Below, piece by piece: positions 1 to 7,624 of a stretch of 9,949 bases of DNA; positions within the stretch are counted from its first letter, which is position 1, and every line of letters begins with the position of its first letter. A model generated the notes under the pieces. That model was given only the letters and a program-made list of their open reading frames with translations. It had not been told where the DNA came from and made no database searches. This DNA comes from DATBFX01 sp036558305 (GTDB lineage Bacteria > Chloroflexota > Chloroflexia > Thermomicrobiales > UBA6265). The stretch lies in contig DATBFX010000243.1 of NCBI GenBank assembly GCA_036558305.1, positions 1 through 9,949 of the forward strand, in the 5' to 3' direction. The position numbers and the translations under genes were made by a program.

Positions 1-279
1 GAAGCGTTCCAAACCCACGAGCTCGACGCGGTGCGCCTCGAGGTATTTCGGCACAACGCGCGCGCCCTGGCGGCCTACCGCCGTGTCGGCTTCCGCGAGA
101 CCGGCAGCCACGTCGAATTCGTCGGCCGCGACCGTTTCGAGCTCCATGTCATCGAAATGGCACTCGACCGCGACGACTATGACATGCGCGAGCCACACGA
201 CGAAACGCCGGAGGGCGAACCATCTTCCGCGGGGGACTCCGTCACGCTCGCATCGTCCGCGGGACGAACCGATGCCTGA
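1..279 (+). CDS. GNAT-family N-acetyltransferase, C-terminal part (5' end outside window)
   Basis: The reading frame is open from the first base and ends at TGA 277-279, giving the last 92 residues of a longer protein. The stretch RLEVFRHNARALAAYRRVGF followed by RETG is the typical last alpha-helix and beta-strand of GNAT acetyltransferases of the RimI/RimJ type, where the Asn and the AAYRRVGF helix lie at the acetyl-CoA site. Family members transfer an acetyl group from acetyl-CoA to an amine (protein N-terminus, antibiotic, polyamine or small metabolite); the substrate cannot be read from this fragment. After the fold ends near VIEMALDRDDYD there is a tail of about 40 residues rich in Glu, Ser, Asp and Pro that looks disordered. 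No in-window neighbour explains its role. The family call is firm, the function unknown. Confidence 0.85.
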   Translation, partial: EAFQTHELDAVRLEVFRHNARALAAYRRVGFRETGSHVEFVGRDRFELHVIEMALDRDDYDMREPHDETPEGEPSSAGDSVTLASSAGRTDA

Positions 280-306
280 GTGCCCGGCAGTAGAACACCC
301 GTCCCA

Positions 307-336
307 TTGACACGCCGGCAAGGCCGTCCCTAGAAT
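307..336 (+). promoter_or_regulatory. Sigma70-type promoter (TTGACA, 18 bp, TAGAAT)
   Basis: A perfect -35 hexamer TTGACA lies at 307-312 and a -10 hexamer TAGAAT (5 of 6 to consensus) at 331-336, with an 18-bp spacer. It is 27 bp past the stop of the acetyltransferase gene and points towards the two small membrane ORFs. A start of transcription near 343 would give a leader of about 120 nt before the first ATG at 463. This is the best -35/-10 pair I see in the window. It is prediction from sequence only. Confidence 0.7.
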
Positions 337-462
337 CGGGTGGGCCCCGAGAAGCTCACGGCGACGGTGTCAGGATCCGAAGTGCACGGATTCTGGAGGC
401 GCCGGGCGGGTCGGGGCGGCGGGTTGGGAAGCTCGTCGAGGTCGGCAAGGGAGGGGGAATCG

Positions 463-591
463 ATGATCGACCAGCAGCCGCAGGCTGTCGCTGACGGTCT
501 GGATGTGCGCGACCTGTGCATTCGTCTCGTGACCGTTTTGGGTATGGTCGGTGCCGCGTTGGCACTATTGTTGGCCGCGCGGCCGGCTTGA
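463..591 (+). CDS. Small single-pass membrane protein (42 aa), unknown
   Basis: I do not recognise this ORF. It starts at ATG 463, preceded at 8 nt by a strong GGAGG core (450-454, inside a longer G/A-rich run), and stops at TGA 589-591. The product has a polar N-terminal half (MIDQQPQAVADGLDVRD) and then a hydrophobic segment at about residues 19-38, ending LLLAARPA, which would make one transmembrane helix. The frame is open upstream to a GTG at 340, but the RBS sits at 463 and the predicted transcription start is near 343, so the short form is preferred. A second tiny hydrophobic ORF follows 30 nt later, and a strong promoter precedes both. It could be an accessory subunit of a membrane complex, a regulatory peptide or a chance ORF; the promoter, RBS and TM combination argues for a real gene. 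Confidence 0.5.
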   Translation: MIDQQPQAVADGLDVRDLCIRLVTVLGMVGAALALLLAARPA

Positions 592-621
592 CCGACCGGC
601 TGTTGGGAGACGGGAGACGAC

Positions 622-717
622 GTGAGCGACGCGCTTCTGGTGCTGCTGGTCGTGACGTTCGTATCGCTGATTGCCGCCGGCATCGAGGTTCGACGGCCGT
701 TCCGCAAATTCCGCTAA
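622..717 (+). CDS. Very small single-pass membrane peptide (31 aa), unknown
   Basis: I do not recognise this ORF. GTG 622 is preceded by GGGAG at 612-616 with a 5-nt spacing, and the frame ends at TAA 715-717. The product starts MSDALLVLLVVTFVSLIAAG, which is one hydrophobic helix at residues 4-20, and ends in a strongly basic tail, EVRRPFRKFR. By the positive-inside rule the C-terminus would be cytoplasmic. It follows the 42-aa ORF by 30 nt and lies before a hairpin that could end the transcript. In size and shape it resembles the tiny subunits known from some membrane complexes (KdpF- or CydX-like in size only), but none of their partner genes is in the window, so no family is assigned. Confidence 0.45.
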   Translation: MSDALLVLLVVTFVSLIAAGIEVRRPFRKFR

Positions 718-738
718 CTCGACCTCCGACAGTACACG

Positions 739-777
739 GGCGACGGCGGGCCCAGTATGTCCAGGCCCACCGTCGTC
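739..777 (+). terminator. Hairpin between convergent units, possible terminator
   Basis: A 14-bp stem (739-752 with 764-777; one mismatch and one G-U) has an 11-nt loop. On the plus strand it is followed by AATATCCTTTT, a weak U-rich tract, so it fits best as the end of the small-ORF transcript. It also lies 86 bp past the stop of the minus-strand cgl gene, where the other side of the stem lacks a T tract. The rest of 718-862 shows nothing else I can support. Confidence 0.5.
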
Positions 778-862
778 AATATCCTTTTGCAGAACAGTCG
801 CCAGGTGGCACTGTGGCAATGCCCGTACGGCACCGCCTGTACCGTCGCCTCGGCAATTGGCT

Positions 863-2086
863 CTAATCCGCGGCCACGGCCGCCGCAACCACCGAGTTGA
901 GCGCCTGCCGCAGATCCGCGATCAGGTCGTCCGCGTGCTCGATGCCGACCGACAGGCGGATCAACGAATCCTCGACCGCCGCGCCGGTGCCCGCAACACT
1001 GGCGTGCGTCATCCGGCCCGGATGCTCGATCAACGACTCGACGCCGCCGAGACTCTCCGCGAGTTGAAAGACTTTCGTGGTCGCCACGATCTCGGCCGCC
1101 GTCTCGAATCCGCCGCGCGTGGTGAACGAGACCATTCCCGAGTAGTCCCGCATCTGCCGCGCCGCCACGTCGTGACCCGGGTGCTCCGGTAGGCCGGGGA
1201 AAAAGACGCGATCGACCGCCTCGTGACTTCGCAGGAAGCGGGCAACCGCGTGCGCGTTCGCGCTGTGCCGCTCCATCCTCAAGGACAGCGTTTTGATCCC
1301 GCGCAGCGTCAGCCAGCAGTCGAACGGCCCCGGCACCGCTCCGGCGGCGTTCTGGTTGAACTTCAAAGACTCGTAGACCGCGTCGTCGTTGCCGATGACC
1401 CCGCCGCCGACGACGTCCGAATGGCCACCCAGATACTTGGTGGTACTGTGGAGTACCAGATCGGCACCGAGCGCAAGGGGCTGCTGGAGGTACGGCGAGG
1501 CGAAGGTGTTGTCCACGACCAAGCGGGCCGGATGACCGTCGAGGAGATCGGCGACACCGCGAATGTCGACGATTTTCAAATAGGGATTCGTCGGCGTCTC
1601 GACCCAAACGATTTTCGTCTCGGGCCGGATACCGCGGCGAACGGCGTCGAGATCGCTCATGTCGACGAGGCTGAAGTCGATCCCGTAGTTGGCGATCACC
1701 TTGGCCACGAGGCGGTAGGTCCCGCCGTAGGCGTCGTCCGAGAGCAAGACGTGGTCGCCCGGTCGCAACAGGTAGAAGATGTTCTGGGTCGCCGCCAGTC
1801 CGCTCGCGTACGACAACGCCCACCTGCCGCCTTCGAGCGAGGCCAGGACCTGCTGCAGCGCCGTCCGCGTCGGGTTGTCGGTCCGGGAATATTCGTACCC
1901 CTTGTGGATCCCGACCGACTCCTGCACGTAGGTGCTCGTTTGATAGATCGGCGTGATCACCGCGCCCGTCGCCGGGTCCGGTTCTTGGCCGACGTGGATC
2001 GCCCGCGTCTCGAACGCGCTGCATTGCCAGGGATCCTGACCAGGCCGGGCTTCGTCCGGCATGAACAGGTCGTCGTCGATCGGCAT
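863..2086 (-). CDS. Cystathionine gamma-lyase/gamma-synthase family PLP enzyme
   Basis: This 407-aa protein belongs to the Cys/Met-metabolism PLP enzymes (fold type I, MetB/MetC/CGL family). Family marks are YSRTDNPT at 66-73, the VDNTF strand with Asp192 (pyridine nitrogen), and STTKYLGGHSD with Lys217, the expected PLP-linked lysine. The C-terminal SLGGVESLIEHPGRMTHAS segment is typical of cystathionine gamma-lyases and gamma-synthases. Start ATG 2086 has an AAGGAG site 6 nt upstream, which rules out the longer upstream-open frame. Its start lies 32 bp after the stop of a cystathionine beta-synthase gene, so I infer it works as the gamma-lyase of reverse transsulfuration: cystathionine to cysteine, 2-oxobutyrate and ammonia. 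Sequence alone does not cleanly separate lyase, synthase and homocysteine-type lyase activities. It is a cytosolic enzyme, usually a homotetramer in this family. Confidence 0.93.
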   Translation of the reverse strand: MPIDDDLFMPDEARPGQDPWQCSAFETRAIHVGQEPDPATGAVITPIYQTSTYVQESVGIHKGYEYSRTDNPTRTALQQVLASLEGGRWALSYASGLAATQNIFYLLRPGDHVLLSDDAYGGTYRLVAKVIANYGIDFSLVDMSDLDAVRRGIRPETKIVWVETPTNPYLKIVDIRGVADLLDGHPARLVVDNTFASPYLQQPLALGADLVLHSTTKYLGGHSDVVGGGVIGNDDAVYESLKFNQNAAGAVPGPFDCWLTLRGIKTLSLRMERHSANAHAVARFLRSHEAVDRVFFPGLPEHPGHDVAARQMRDYSGMVSFTTRGGFETAAEIVATTKVFQLAESLGGVESLIEHPGRMTHASVAGTGAAVEDSLIRLSVGIEHADDLIADLRQALNSVVAAAVAAD

Positions 2087-2098
2087 CGAACACTCCTT
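2087..2098 (-). promoter_or_regulatory. Strong ribosome binding site that fixes the cgl start
   Basis: AAGGAG on the minus strand (2093-2098) lies 6 nt before ATG 2086. The frame stays open far upstream through the cbs gene, so this site is what decides the start. Confidence 0.8.
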
Positions 2099-2118
2099 CT
2101 GATACTGCCGGCTGCTCG

Positions 2119-3612
2119 CTACGGCTTCCCGTTGCTTGGCACCCCGTCCCGTCCGGGCCGTTGGTGCGCCGCGAATTCGAGGAGATCGGCGCGGGTGACG
2201 ACGCCGACGATGTACCCGTCGCGTTGGACCAGCACCGCCGGCGAACCGGTTGCCAGCAGCGGGAAGATCCGCTCGATCTCCTCGTTGGCGTCGACCAGAT
2301 TGAACGGCGCGTCCATGATCGTGCTGACCTGGACCGAGAGGATGTCGGGGTTGCGGTAGAGTTGGTCGAGGAGCGTCCGCTCCTGCAAGGAACCGACGAC
2401 CTCCTGGATTTCGATCCGGCCGTCGGGTGAACGCGCGCCGCAGCGGAGCACCGGCACCTGGCTGATCTCGTGTTGCCGCAGGATCTCGATTGCCTGGGCG
2501 ACGGTGTCTTCGCACATCACCGCGACGACGTTCGGCACGTCGCTGCCGCGCTCGGTCACCAGACGCCCGACCCGCGTTGGCCGGCTAAAGCGCGACAGGA
2601 ACCCGTTTTCCCGCATCCAGTCGTCGCTGTAGATTTTCGAGAGGTACCCACGACCGCTGTCGGGCAGAAGGACGACGACGAGGGCGTTCGCATCGTCGAC
2701 CTTGCGCGCGACCTCCAGCGCGGCCCAGACCGCCATCCCGCCCGACCCGCCGATGAGGATTCCTTCTTCGCGCGTGACGCGCCGGGCGGTGATGAAGGAG
2801 TCGCGGTCGACCACCTGGACCCACTCGTCGACCATCGTTCGGTCGAACGTGCCGGGCCAAAAGTCTTCGCCAACCCCTTCGACCTTGTAGGTGTGCAATT
2901 GGTCGGTGGTGTAGATGCTCCCCTCCGGATCGACTCCCACCACCCGGACCGCCGGATTGCGCTCCTTCAGGTACTTCGCCGCCCCCGAGATCGTGCCGCC
3001 GGTGCCGACACCCGCCACGAAGTGGCTGATCTTGCCTCCGGTCTGCCGCCAAATCTCGGGTCCGGTGCTCTCGTAGTGCGTCTTCGGGTTCATCGGGTTG
3101 AAGTATTGGTTCGGTTGGAACGCATTGGGGACTTCGCGGGTCAGGCGGTCGGCGACCGAGTAGTAGCTCTCGGGCGAGTCGCGTTCGACGGCCGTCGGTG
3201 TGGTGACGACCTCGGCGCCGTAGGCGCGCAACAGGGCCACCTTTTCCGGCGCGACCTTGTCGGGCATGACGAAGATGCAGTGGTACCCCTTCACCGCCGC
3301 CGCGATCGCGAGACCAACCCCGGTGTTGCCGGAGGTCGGTTCGACGATCGTCCCGCCTGGGCGCAGCCACCCCCGCCGCTCGGCCTCCTCGATCATCCGG
3401 ATGCCGATGCGGTCCTTGACCGACCCGCCCGGATTGAGCATCTCCAGTTTGGCCACCACGGGTGTCCTGATCCCACGCGTGACGGCGTTGAAGCGCACCA
3501 GCGGTGTGTTGCCGAGCGTTGCCAGGAGGTTCGGTCGGATGTCTTGTTCGACTTGGAGATCAACTGAGGCGGCGTCGGCTGTCGCGGTAGCAGATTCGAG
3601 CGTCTTCGCCAT
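2119..3612 (-). CDS. Cystathionine beta-synthase with C-terminal CBS domain pair
   Basis: This 497-aa fold type II PLP enzyme condenses homocysteine with serine (or O-acetylserine) to cystathionine. Visible marks are GNTPLVR at 34-40, GGSVKDR with the PLP lysine Lys66, the substrate loop PTSGNTG (92-98), the phosphate-binding GVGTGGT (201-207) and VEGVGEDFWPGTFD (244-257), a segment seen in CBS rather than plain CysK. Residues about 345-410 and 425-482 form two CBS repeats, a regulatory (Bateman) module that binds adenosyl ligands such as S-adenosylmethionine in some family members. The length resembles yeast CBS. There is no N-terminal haem-binding extension with the human Cys/His ligands. 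ATG 3612 is chosen because AGGA lies 8 nt upstream and the conserved core begins soon after; a longer frame would run into hisD. The gene is followed at 32 bp by cgl, together giving reverse transsulfuration. Confidence 0.94.
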   Translation of the reverse strand: MAKTLESATATADAASVDLQVEQDIRPNLLATLGNTPLVRFNAVTRGIRTPVVAKLEMLNPGGSVKDRIGIRMIEEAERRGWLRPGGTIVEPTSGNTGVGLAIAAAVKGYHCIFVMPDKVAPEKVALLRAYGAEVVTTPTAVERDSPESYYSVADRLTREVPNAFQPNQYFNPMNPKTHYESTGPEIWRQTGGKISHFVAGVGTGGTISGAAKYLKERNPAVRVVGVDPEGSIYTTDQLHTYKVEGVGEDFWPGTFDRTMVDEWVQVVDRDSFITARRVTREEGILIGGSGGMAVWAALEVARKVDDANALVVVLLPDSGRGYLSKIYSDDWMRENGFLSRFSRPTRVGRLVTERGSDVPNVVAVMCEDTVAQAIEILRQHEISQVPVLRCGARSPDGRIEIQEVVGSLQERTLLDQLYRNPDILSVQVSTIMDAPFNLVDANEEIERIFPLLATGSPAVLVQRDGYIVGVVTRADLLEFAAHQRPGRDGVPSNGKP

Positions 3613-3757
3613 CGGTGTAGTCCTAGCGCGATCGCGTTGCGGCGCAACGCACGCAAATCCAATAGACCCGAAGCGGCTCCGCTCCGACCTGAAGGTCGTC
3701 TCTACACTTCCCAAATGATAGCCGACCGTCGGCGGTGTAACGACCTCGCCCAGATGC
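3613..3757 (-). promoter_or_regulatory. hisD-cbs intergenic region with three inverted repeats and a weak promoter candidate
   Basis: This 145-bp gap contains a 13-bp palindrome at 3721-3733 (GCCGAC, C, GTCGGC), a 14-bp palindrome at 3685-3698 (CGACCT, GA, AGGTCG) and a 7-bp stem with 3-nt loop at 3634-3650 (GCGTTGC, GGC, GCAACGC). A poor -35 (TCGTTA, 3738-3743) and a fair -10 (TATCAT, 3715-3720) with 17-bp spacing flank the first palindrome on the minus strand, so that palindrome would sit between the promoter boxes like an operator. The second would lie just downstream of the start of transcription. Alternatively the first could be a weak hairpin after hisD, but no good T tract follows. The palindromes are seen directly; their function is inferred. 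Confidence 0.35.
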
Positions 3758-5110
3758 TTAGCCGTCCAACCGCCGCTCGATTGCACGGGCGTGCGCCGTC
3801 AGTCCTTCGGCGCGGGCGAGGGCGATCGTCGCCGGTCCCAGCCGGTCGAGTGCCTTCCGGTTGGCGGCCGCCAGGCTGATCACCTTCGTGAAGTCCCCAA
3901 GATGCAGAGGAGAAAAGAAGCGCGCCGTGCCCCCGGTTGGCATGACGTGGCTCGGTCCCGCCGTGTAGTCGCCAAGGGCTTCGGGGCTGTGCTCGCCGAG
4001 GAACACCCCGCCGGCGTGTTTGACGAGCGGCACCGCCTGCCACGGGTCGCGGAGCAACAGACACAGATGCTCGGGCGCATAGGCGTTGGCGAGTTCGATC
4101 GCCGTTTCCACATCCGGCACGATCGCGATGAGGCCGTTACCGGCCAGCGACGCACCGGCGATCTCGCCCCGTTCCAGTGTCGCGAGTTGCGCCTCGAGTT
4201 CGTGTTCGACCGAGGACGCGAGCGATGCACTGGTCGTGATCAAGATCGCGGTCGCCATCGCGTCGTGCTCGGCCTGCGCGAGGAGGTCGGCGGCGGTGAG
4301 CGCCGGATCGGCGCTGTCGTCGGCCACAACCAGCGTTTCCGTCGGACCGGGCAATTGGTCGATGGCGACGGTGCCGTAGACGCGTTGCTTTGCCAGCACG
4401 ACGAAGATATTGCCGGGTCCGAAGATCTTGTCGACGTGCGGAATCGACGCCGTCCCGTAGGCCATCGCCCCGATCGCCTGGGCGCCGCCGATCTGGAAAA
4501 CTCGATCGACTCCGGCGATCTTCGCCGCCGCCAGGATCAGCGACGAGACCCTCCCGCCCGTGGGAGGCGAACAGACGACGATCTCGCTCACGCCGGCAAC
4601 CCGAGCCGGCACGGCGGTCATCAACAGCGACGACGGATAGACCGCCGTCCCTCCCGGCGCGTAGACCCCGATCCGCTCCAACGGGCGGACGATCTGCCCC
4701 AGCGCCCCCTCCGGCGTGTAGTCGATCCACGACGTCCGCAATTGCTTGCGATGAAACGCCGCGATCTGCTCCGCCGCCGTTTCCATCGCCGCGACGAGCT
4801 GCCCATCCAACTCGCGAAGCGCTCGATCCCACTCCACTCGTGGCACTTCGAGCGACGCCGGTTCCGCGCCGTCGATCTCCCGCGTGTACCGGTGGACCGC
4901 GGCATCTCCTTCGATGCGGACGTCGCGCAAAATGCGATCGACGACCTCATCGGCCGTCAGATCCGCACCAAAGACGCGCCGGATGCCCTGCTGCACCCGT
5001 TCGGGCAGCGCCGTTTCCTCAAAACCGCGGCGGCGCGTCAATGCGACTCGCGCATCTGCCACGTCCCGTATGACGCGTATTGAACGAGGTGTCAGCGTCG
5101 TATTGGGCAC
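3758..5110 (-). CDS. hisD: Histidinol dehydrogenase
   Basis: This 450-aa enzyme catalyses the last two steps of histidine biosynthesis, L-histidinol to L-histidine with two NAD+, in the cytosol as a zinc-dependent homodimer. The family signature is complete: GPGN (231-234), QLPGPTE (252-258), QAEHD with zinc ligands Gln279 and His282, PEHL with catalytic Glu347 and His348, LGDYTAGPSHVMPTGGTARF with zinc ligand Asp381, and C-terminal AEGLTAHAR with zinc ligand His440. GTG 5110 is chosen as the start because AGGAG lies 7 nt upstream (5118-5122); there is no ATG, and a TTG at 5131 has only a poorly spaced GAGG. The protein is slightly longer than the E. coli enzyme (434 aa), mostly at the N-terminus. 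It starts 45 bp after pheT on the same strand. No other his gene is present here. Confidence 0.96.
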   Translation of the reverse strand: MPNTTLTPRSIRVIRDVADARVALTRRRGFEETALPERVQQGIRRVFGADLTADEVVDRILRDVRIEGDAAVHRYTREIDGAEPASLEVPRVEWDRALRELDGQLVAAMETAAEQIAAFHRKQLRTSWIDYTPEGALGQIVRPLERIGVYAPGGTAVYPSSLLMTAVPARVAGVSEIVVCSPPTGGRVSSLILAAAKIAGVDRVFQIGGAQAIGAMAYGTASIPHVDKIFGPGNIFVVLAKQRVYGTVAIDQLPGPTETLVVADDSADPALTAADLLAQAEHDAMATAILITTSASLASSVEHELEAQLATLERGEIAGASLAGNGLIAIVPDVETAIELANAYAPEHLCLLLRDPWQAVPLVKHAGGVFLGEHSPEALGDYTAGPSHVMPTGGTARFFSPLHLGDFTKVISLAAANRKALDRLGPATIALARAEGLTAHARAIERRLDG

Positions 5111-5155
5111 GCTCAAACTCCTGACCGACAAGGACCTCTCTCGTCGTCCAAAGCG

Positions 5156-7606
5156 TCACGACCGCAGCGTACCCTCGACCCGCTGCTTCAGTACCTTCTC
5201 GATCCGTCCACGCACCTTGACCAACTCCGCATCGGTCAGCGCCCGATCGGGCGCGGTGAACGTCACGCGGTACGCCAGACTCTTGCGATCCTCACCGATC
5301 TGCGGACCTCGGTAGATATCGAAGAGGGCGAAACCAGTGGCAAGCGGTCCGGCACCAGCGCGAAGCGCCGCCTCGACGTCACCGGCAGGCGTGGCTTCGG
5401 CCACGACGATGGCGAAGTCCTGCTGAACCGGTAAGAATCGAGGTACCGTCACGTCCTCCGGACGCTCGGGCAGGAGCGACAGCGCGACGGTGAGATCGAC
5501 TTCCGCCACCGCAACGCGCGCCGCGTCGATCCCGAACCTCGCGGCGACGTCCGGACGCAATTCACCGAAAAGCGCCAACGTCTTGCCATCGACCGTCGCT
5601 ACCGCCGCGCGGCCCGGATGGAGCGCCGGATGCGATGCGGGTGCGATCACCGGAGACGGTACGCCCGCGTTTGCCCACGCCACTTCGAGTTGTCCCTTTA
5701 AGTCGAAGATGTCGAGCTCGCCCTGCTCCGCGTAGAGACCGGCCGGATCGCGGTCGCCGGCCAGGACGATGCCGCAGACCTCAATCTCGTTCGGCAGCTC
5801 GTCTCGCCCTCGCGGCAAATAGACGCGCGCGATTTCGAACAAACGGACGCCCGTCTCATGCTTCAAGTTCTCCGCCGCAATCTCCAGCAACGACGGGATC
5901 AGCGTCGTCCGGAGCAGGTTGCGGCCCGACTGCAGCGGGTTGACCACCGTCAGAAGCCGTCCCCGGGGCGCCCGCCGGACGAATCCGATTTCGGTGTCTT
6001 GGCCTTCGGCGAAGGGGGCAAGCATCTCGTCCGAGACCGTCACATAGGTGACGCACTCGTTCGCGCCGGACGCCACCAGCCCCTGCCGGACCGCGTTCTG
6101 CAGGCGATACATCGGATCGCGTCGTACCGGCACTGCTCGCCCGAGGGGCAGCGTACTCGGCAGAGATTCGTACCCGACGATCCGCGCGACCTCTTCGACC
6201 ACGTCGTCCGGGATCGTCACGTCGTGACGGTACGTCGGCACCGTCACCGTCAACGTCTGGTCGTCGTCCGACCCGGCGATGTGCGGCGAGAAACCGAGTC
6301 GCGACAGCACGTCGACCGCTTGATCCGGTTCGTATCGAATCCCCAGCACCTGTTCGAATCGCGAGAACCGCATCGATAGCTCGGCCGGTCGGACTGGATC
6401 GGGGTAGACATCGCTGAGGGCCGTCACCCGCGCCCCGGGGCTGAGTTCCAGGAGGAGGTGCGTCGCCCTGGCCATCGCCGGCCCGACCAGATTCGGATCG
6501 AGACCCCGCTCGAAACGGGCCGAGGCATCGGTCCGCAGTTTCAACGCGCGCGCCGTGTGCCGGACCGACTTCATGTCGAAATTCGCCCCTTCGAGGAGGA
6601 GCGTCGCCGTCTCGGGACCGACCTCGCTGTCGACCCCGCCGATGATTCCCGCCATCGCCACCGCCCGTTCGGCGTCGGCGATCACGAGCATATCCGGCGT
6701 CAACTCGCGCTGCTGGTGGTCGAGCGTTTCGATCGTCTCGCCCGGCCTCGCACGCCGGACGACGATGCGCCCCTCCCGCAACCGATTCCGGTCGAACGCG
6801 TGCAGCGGTTGCCCCAACTCGTGCATCACGTAGTTGGTCACGTCCACGACGTTGTTGATCGGTCGCATCCCGGCCGCGGTCAACCTCCGCACCAGCCAAT
6901 CCGGCGACGGCCCGACCGTGATCCCTTCGATCACGATCCCCATGTACCGCGAGCAAAGGACCGGCGCCTCGATCCTGACCAACGTGTCCGCACCGGCGGG
7001 AAACGAGCCAAGGTCCGCGACTGGAGGCATCTTGACCGTCTTGTCCGTCAACGCGGCCGCTTCCCGCGCGATCCCCAAGACGGAGAAGGCATGGACGAGG
7101 TTCGGCGTGATCTCGAATTCGATGACCGTATCGCCGAGCCACGCCTGCAACGGCGCACCGAGCGGCGCCTCCGGACTCAGCTCAAGAATCCCCTCGTGCT
7201 CGTCCGACAACCCCAACTCCTTCTCCGAGCAGACCATCCCCTCCGACTTGACGCCGCGCATCATGGCCGGTTTCAGGACCTTGACCTCACTGGTCTCGCT
7301 GTGGCCGTCGATCAACCGCGCTCCGACCAGCGCCAGCGCCACCTTCTGCCCCTGGGCGATATTCGGAGCGCCCGTAACGACGGTCAATTTGTGGCTCCCA
7401 GCCTCGACCTCCGCCAGCGTCAACCGATCGGCATTCGGGTGCTTCTCGACCTTCGTTACCAGACCGACGTAGATCTTCTCCCACTCCGCCCCCATCTCCT
7501 CGATCTTCTCCGCCTCCAACCCGGCCATCGTCAACCGGTTGGCAAGCTCCTCCGGCGTCAATCCCGTCTCGACAAAATCCGACAACCACCGCATCGGCAC
7601 CTTCAT
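5156..7606 (-). CDS. pheT: Phenylalanyl-tRNA synthetase beta subunit
   Basis: This 816-aa protein is the beta subunit of the alpha2beta2 enzyme that charges tRNA-Phe. Domains in order: an N-terminal helix-rich start; the EMAPII/OB-type tRNA-binding domain at about 42-153; the B3/B4 editing region, which hydrolyses Tyr-tRNA-Phe, at about 210-380; B5 at about 405-480; a catalytic-core-like domain at about 490-715; and the FDX-ACB anticodon-binding domain at 721-815 (RFLPVQQDFAIVV to KVRGRIEKVL). The length is close to the usual 785-810. ATG 7606 has AGGAG 8 nt upstream (7615-7619). The motif after the tRNA-binding domain reads ITPNLVHAFSVLGIAREAAAL, where many bacteria have ITPNRPDCLSVLGIARE. 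It follows pheS by 151 bp, a gap filled by a palindromic repeat element, and lies behind the T-box leader. Confidence 0.97.
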   Translation of the reverse strand: MKVPMRWLSDFVETGLTPEELANRLTMAGLEAEKIEEMGAEWEKIYVGLVTKVEKHPNADRLTLAEVEAGSHKLTVVTGAPNIAQGQKVALALVGARLIDGHSETSEVKVLKPAMMRGVKSEGMVCSEKELGLSDEHEGILELSPEAPLGAPLQAWLGDTVIEFEITPNLVHAFSVLGIAREAAALTDKTVKMPPVADLGSFPAGADTLVRIEAPVLCSRYMGIVIEGITVGPSPDWLVRRLTAAGMRPINNVVDVTNYVMHELGQPLHAFDRNRLREGRIVVRRARPGETIETLDHQQRELTPDMLVIADAERAVAMAGIIGGVDSEVGPETATLLLEGANFDMKSVRHTARALKLRTDASARFERGLDPNLVGPAMARATHLLLELSPGARVTALSDVYPDPVRPAELSMRFSRFEQVLGIRYEPDQAVDVLSRLGFSPHIAGSDDDQTLTVTVPTYRHDVTIPDDVVEEVARIVGYESLPSTLPLGRAVPVRRDPMYRLQNAVRQGLVASGANECVTYVTVSDEMLAPFAEGQDTEIGFVRRAPRGRLLTVVNPLQSGRNLLRTTLIPSLLEIAAENLKHETGVRLFEIARVYLPRGRDELPNEIEVCGIVLAGDRDPAGLYAEQGELDIFDLKGQLEVAWANAGVPSPVIAPASHPALHPGRAAVATVDGKTLALFGELRPDVAARFGIDAARVAVAEVDLTVALSLLPERPEDVTVPRFLPVQQDFAIVVAEATPAGDVEAALRAGAGPLATGFALFDIYRGPQIGEDRKSLAYRVTFTAPDRALTDAELVKVRGRIEKVLKQRVEGTLRS

Positions 7607-7624
7607 CGATCGTTCTCCTCGAAG

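Noticed and set aside
340..462. Longer form of the 42-aa ORF starting at GTG 340
   Set aside because: The start would be at the predicted transcription start with no RBS, and the added part is Arg/Gly/Ser-rich without features; ATG 463 has an excellent RBS.
622..717. Assignment of the 31-aa peptide as KdpF or CydX
   Set aside because: Only size and a single TM helix agree; the partner genes (kdpA or cydAB) are not present and no specific residues match.
3613..3786. Upstream extension of cbs to a start near 3786
   Set aside because: It would overlap the 3' end of hisD and add residues absent from the family; the intergenic palindromes also lie in it. ATG 3612 has AGGA at suitable spacing.
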